From contig CAICTM010001758.1 in the NCBI GenBank assembly GCA_903772945.1, positions 1-23,128 of the forward strand: a stretch of DNA of 23,128 nt, read 5' to 3'. The notes beneath the pieces are model-generated. The model did no database searches. It was given only the letters and a program-made list of their open reading frames with translations, and was not told the DNA's origin. The translations under genes and the position numbers were made by a program. This document shows positions 19,905 to 23,128 of the stretch, in pieces (position 1 is the first letter of the stretch; each line of letters begins with the position of its first letter). This stretch comes from Seminavis robusta (Eukaryota; Bacillariophyta; Bacillariophyceae; Naviculales; Naviculaceae).

Positions 19905-21749
19905 CTAAAGGTGGCTCGGTGGACAGCCATTTGCTTCGAGATATGCTAATACATCCTTGTGACCATGTAATCTTGCCTTGGACCAAGCACATTCATCCCA
20001 GGGACAGCCATGCTCATGGGCCCATTTTAGAACTTCCAAATGACCGAAGGCAGCAGCACTTGCACAAGTGCTTCCATCCCAAGGACACCCAATCTCATGA
20101 GCCCATTTGAGGATATCTAGCTTACCATAGCGAGCAGCACTTGCACAAGTGTTTGCATCCAAACGACAACCGTGCTCGTGGGCCCATTTGAGAACACCTA
20201 GGTGACCACTGAAAAGAGCGCGAGCACCACAAGTGCTTGCATCACAAGGACAGCCATGCTCACGGGCCCATTTGAGGATATCTAGGTGACCAGAGCAAGC
20301 AGCCCTTTCGCAGGTGCCTGCATCCCAAGGACAACCATGCTCACGGGCCCATTTGAGGAGATCTAGGTGACCATAGCAAGCAGCCCTTTCGCAGGTGTCT
20401 GCATCCCAAGCACAACCATGCTCACGGGCCCATTTGAGGATATCTAGGTGACCACCAGCAGCAGCAGCGGCACAAGTCTCTTTGTCCCAAGGACAACCCT
20501 GTTCGCGGGCCCATTTGACAACATCGAAGTGTCCATTGTAAGCAGCTTTTTTACAAGTGTATTCATCCCAGGGGGACCCTCTTTGTCGCGCAAACTTCAA
20601 AACTCCCAAATGGCCTTTGCTGGCAGCGTCCGGACAAGTCGTTTCGCGCATCTGCCACTCGTAGCCATTTTCACAAGCAAACTTGAGAACTTCTGCATGG
20701 CCATTCCGAGCAGCAGTGGCACAAATTTTTGCATCCCATGGAAAGCCCTTGCCAAGAGCCCACTCCAGAACTCTCACATGACCATTCCGAGCAGCAATGG
20801 AACAGAGATTTTCACAAAAAGGGAAGCCGTTTTCATGCAACCATTTCAGCACATGTAAATGGCCACTGTCTGCCGCCTGCTGGATGGCAAGTTGGCTCCA
20901 TGGGCAACTGTTGTTAAGCGCATACTTCAGCATTTCCAGATTGCCGATTCTGGCTGCATGGCAGCATGTTGATGAATTCCAAGGACAGCCATTCTCATAT
21001 AGGTACTTCAGAATACTCAAATGTCCCGCAGCAGCAGCGTAGCTGCAGGTTTTTTCATCCCAAGGACAGCCATTGTCATGAGCGTACGCTAGTATTTCAA
21101 AATGGCCATTCATGGCTGCATTTGTGCACGTCCATTTGTCCCATCCGCAACCATTTTCATGAAGATGCTTCACAACATGTAGATGGCCATTTTCAGCCGC
21201 ACAAGCGCATGCCCACGAAAACCATTGACATCCATTCTCATGGGCCCACTTGAGTACGACCAAATGGCCTTGCTCCGCGGCAATTTTGCAGGTCCGTGCC
21301 GTCCACGGGAATCCCTTCCCGCGAGCCCATTGAAAGATCTCAAGATTTCCAGATTTTGCTGCCGCGTCACACACTCTGTCAGCAAGAATGCAATTCTCTT
21401 CTGTGGTCATCTCTTGAAACCAAGATTCGGCACATGCGACGTTAGACAGCGCTACGCTCAGAAAAGTGTCGCAATAGATTGCAGAGCGGCTGGTAGGTGG
21501 ACTCTCAGTAGTAACGACCTTGGGAGGATCACGAACAGTCTCACAATACTCTCGATACAGACCTTTCACGTCTTTATTGACTGGTGCCACAAAGGCAAAC
21601 TGGCCAATGCCCACAAAAGGGAAAATCTGGTCGACCCAAACATCGCTCTTTTCCCACAACTCGTGCTTGGGTACCAGTACTGCTTGACAAGGCTTCTTGC
21701 AGCTGACCTCGTCGTCATTCCCATTTTCCTCTGCTGGAAGGCTCGCCAT
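19905..21749 (-). CDS. Ankyrin-like repeat protein (GCPWD type) with F-box-like N-terminus
   Basis: Single-exon frame of 614 residues from ATG 21749 (MASLPAEENG). The frame is open a little further but only via a non-ATG codon. Residues about 37-68 (VWVDQIFPFVGIGQFAFVAP...) match the F-box-like leader that often precedes such repeats in stramenopiles. From about residue 120 to the end there are some fifteen repeats of about 33 residues with consensus W(A)-H/R-E-x-G-C-P-W-D-x-x-T-C-x-x-A-A-x-x-G-H-L-x-(I/V)-L-K. This is a divergent ankyrin family also abundant in oomycetes, brown algae and giant viruses. It should act in protein binding, perhaps as a substrate adaptor for ubiquitin ligase; partner unknown. 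DNA of several C-terminal units is nearly identical, indicating recent tandem expansion. Confidence 0.88.
   Translation of the reverse strand: MASLPAEENGNDDEVSCKKPCQAVLVPKHELWEKSDVWVDQIFPFVGIGQFAFVAPVNKDVKGLYREYCETVRDPPKVVTTESPPTSRSAIYCDTFLSVALSNVACAESWFQEMTTEENCILADRVCDAAAKSGNLEIFQWARGKGFPWTARTCKIAAEQGHLVVLKWAHENGCQWFSWACACAAENGHLHVVKHLHENGCGWDKWTCTNAAMNGHFEILAYAHDNGCPWDEKTCSYAAAAGHLSILKYLYENGCPWNSSTCCHAARIGNLEMLKYALNNSCPWSQLAIQQAADSGHLHVLKWLHENGFPFCENLCSIAARNGHVRVLEWALGKGFPWDAKICATAARNGHAEVLKFACENGYEWQMRETTCPDAASKGHLGVLKFARQRGSPWDEYTCKKAAYNGHFDVVKWAREQGCPWDKETCAAAAAGGHLDILKWAREHGCAWDADTCERAACYGHLDLLKWAREHGCPWDAGTCERAACSGHLDILKWAREHGCPCDASTCGARALFSGHLGVLKWAHEHGCRLDANTCASAARYGKLDILKWAHEIGCPWDGSTCASAAAFGHLEVLKWAHEHGCPWDECAWSKARLHGHKDVLAYLEANGCPPSHL
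20220..20460 (-). repeat. Recently duplicated 99-bp units in the ankyrin-like gene
   Basis: Blocks containing CGGGCCCATTTGAGGA, TCTAGGTGACCA and GCAGCCCTTTCGCAGGTG recur at 99-bp spacing with very few differences. In protein they are the consecutive units with CERAAC-GHLD and LKWAREHGC. Confidence 0.85.
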
Positions 21750-22025
21750 GAATGTTATACAGTACACACTACCTTGGCTTGTTTATCTCTGGCTTGTGTA
21801 TTGACGGGAAGAGGAAGAAGAAGCTTTTGCTGTGTTGCTCGTGACGCTGCGTCCTTCGTCGTGGTGGAGCGTGGAGTGTGGCTGTGGATTGGAGTGCCCG
21901 ATTGACCCGTTCCACCCAAGCGAAGGATTGACCGTTGGCATTGGTTTCTCCATCATCTCCAACGCAAGTCCCGTGTATGTCGATCCCTGGTGTAGAACGG
22001 GAGTGAATGAATCACGCTCTGACAC

Positions 22026-22032
22026 TGACTCA
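22026..22032. promoter_or_regulatory. TGACTCA bZIP-type site (copy B)
   Basis: Exact heptamer at the position equivalent to 18089-18095 in copy A, about 165 bp upstream of the glyoxalase II ATG. Regulatory role is inferred. Confidence 0.35.
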
Positions 22033-22048
22033 GAAGCTTAGTCGAAAT

Positions 22049-22083
22049 GAGTCGAGTCGAGTCGAGTCGAGTCGAGTCGAGTC
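22049..22083. repeat. (GAGTC)7 microsatellite
   Basis: Seven perfect units. An in-frame ATG just before it (22047) would translate the repeat as SRVES-type units ahead of the glyoxalase II leader, but the ATG at 22197 is the more likely start. Confidence 0.95.
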
Positions 22084-22196
22084 GACGGGTAAAAGACGCC
22101 GCGACCATGGCAACATACCACAACAGATCTTTCATTCGTCGACGGCTTCCTTTGACTTGCCTTGTACGATATTGTCGTTGTCGTAGACTACTAGTA

Positions 22197-23128
22197 ATGA
22201 ATCGAATGCTTCTTTCGTTCGCTAGACCAACTCCACGCAAGATTACCTGCTGTGCTCTGGTGGCACTCTCGGCTCTCCATCCTGGTTCTGCACTTTCTTC
22301 TGCTTTCCACAACGACGCCACCTCTACTAGTAGAACCATGTCGTCTTCTTCGTGTGCTTCTCTCGAAATTGTCCGAGTGCCATGCTTGAGCGACAATTAC
22401 GGATGGATCATTCACGATCCTGCCACCAAAAATACGGCCGTCGTCGATACACCCGAAGCAAAACCCTATCAAGACGAATTGGCCAAACGAGGCTGGAAAT
22501 TGACACACATTCTCAACACTCATCAGTAAGTTTGTTAGTTGCAATACTATACTGCGGGCTGTTCTATGCTGTGCCTTGGATGAGGGGCTCTGTTCCTCAA
22601 CTACCGGTTTATGTTTATTGTGTTTCCAAACTAAAAACAAAAGCCACTGGGACCACACGGGTGCCAATGAAGAGCTAAAGACGGACGGAGTCACGGTGGT
22701 GGGGCCCATTGACGAAAAACCAAAAATTCCAGGAATTGACTCGGCCGTGGGAGCCGGAGATGTCGTGGCATTTGGATCGACACAAGCCACCGTCATGGAT
22801 GTGGGAGGACACACCAAGGGACACATTGCCTATTACTTTCCAGACTCCAAATCCGTCTTTGTCGGAGATTCACTATTTGCACTGGGGTGTGGACGAATGT
22901 TTGAAGGGACACCCGACCAGTTCTGGACGTCTCTCAAGGGACTGAGGGAACTGCCCGATGATACCACTGTTTATTGGTGAGTTTAGCACACGACAAGAAG
23001 AATGGAACACATGGTTCCGAAGTGGACGCCGTGGCTCGCTCATTATGATGTTTCTTTCGTCTCAATTCCAATTCTTTTGTCATTTTCAGTTTCGGTGTAC
23101 TCATGGGCGCTGTCATGAATGAATGACA
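22197..23128 (+). CDS. Glyoxalase II (hydroxyacylglutathione hydrolase), probably plastid-targeted, 3'-partial
   Basis: Exons are 22197-22525 and 22644-22976, followed by a GTGAGT donor. The enzyme hydrolyses S-D-lactoylglutathione to D-lactate and glutathione, completing methylglyoxal detoxification. Splicing of the 118-bp intron restores the metallo-beta-lactamase signature THHHWDH (H109, H111, D113, H114), which neither exon contains alone. VGGHTKGH and FVGDSLFALGCGRMFEG supply the next metal ligands, including the bridging Asp. The leader (residues 1-36) is signal-peptide-like and ends ALSSA-F before a Ser/Thr-rich stretch, resembling diatom bipartite plastid targeting (ASAF motif). An internal Met at 48 could give a cytosolic form. 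The expected CGHEYT motif should follow DDTTVY. The first plausible acceptor (CATTTTCAG, ending 23089) yields a different sequence and an early stop, so the true third exon may lie beyond the window. Confidence 0.85.

Larger units (their letters stand above)
21902..22128 (+). repeat. Dispersed repeat, copy B
   Basis: Homologous to copy A at 17983-18211 in the same orientation, again between a left gene on the minus strand and a right gene on the plus strand. It ends about 70 bp before the glyoxalase II start codon chosen here. Confidence 0.85.
21750..22196. other. Divergent spacer between ankyrin-like and glyoxalase II genes
   Basis: The 447-bp region must hold both promoters. About half of it is copy B of the dispersed repeat (21902-22128). 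Confidence 0.6.

Noticed and set aside
21183..21905. 240-codon open frame on the plus strand
   Set aside because: Antisense shadow of the ankyrin-like repeats, with no recognisable motif.
1..23128. tRNA, rRNA or CRISPR features
   Set aside because: I looked for a tRNA B-box (GGTTCGANTCC-like) and for regularly spaced direct repeats with unique spacers. Sequences such as GTCGAATCGAATCG near 17839 are simple repeats, and the regular repeats at 19950-21300 are coding.

Overview
The window looks like nuclear DNA of a diatom, or at least a photosynthetic stramenopile. The genes are small, intron-containing and on both strands. Most introns are short (67-118 bp) with GT-AG borders. One predicted protein starts with a leader that resembles diatom plastid targeting (signal peptide, then SSA-F). 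Another has the GCPWD-type ankyrin-like repeats common in stramenopiles. Species cannot be fixed from sequence alone; a pennate diatom is my best guess.

Layout. 3-1709 (+): 3' part of a Mutator-like transposase gene running off the left edge. 1710-3009: no firm gene, one strong stem-loop. 3010-4402 (-): two-exon trypsin-like serine protease whose 3' end carries a tandem duplication. 4403-7527: 3.1 kb gene-poor DNA with hairpins, degenerate repeats and decayed frames. 7528-9544 (+): two-exon Golgi-type GT92 glycosyltransferase. 10185-11588 (-): intronless leucine-rich repeat protein. 11589-12431: divergent spacer with an interrupted frame on the minus strand. 12432-14791 (+): six-exon secreted alpha/beta hydrolase (S33/TAP-like) with a 14-nt micro-exon. 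14998-17761 (-): five-exon protein kinase with two cyclic-nucleotide-binding domains and EF-hands, including an 8-nt micro-exon between two near-identical introns. 18630-19575 (+): multiply frameshifted pseudogene with an HNH-nuclease-like core. 19905-21749 (-): ankyrin-like repeat protein. 22197 to the right edge (+): glyoxalase II, 3' end not resolved.

There is no operon or obvious pathway; the genes look like ordinary neighbours. Two things link different parts of the window. First, a roughly 225-bp dispersed repeat sits in two divergent intergenic regions about 3.9 kb apart (17983-18211 and 21902-22128). Both copies keep a TGACTCA bZIP-type site and both contain a pentanucleotide microsatellite, but in opposite strand sense. 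Second, the paired introns at 16771-16940 look like recent intron gain by a mobile or duplicated intron (introner-like), which I consider the most unusual feature.

Spliced models were built by hand from GT/AG borders, frame continuity and conserved motifs. They are predictions without transcript support.
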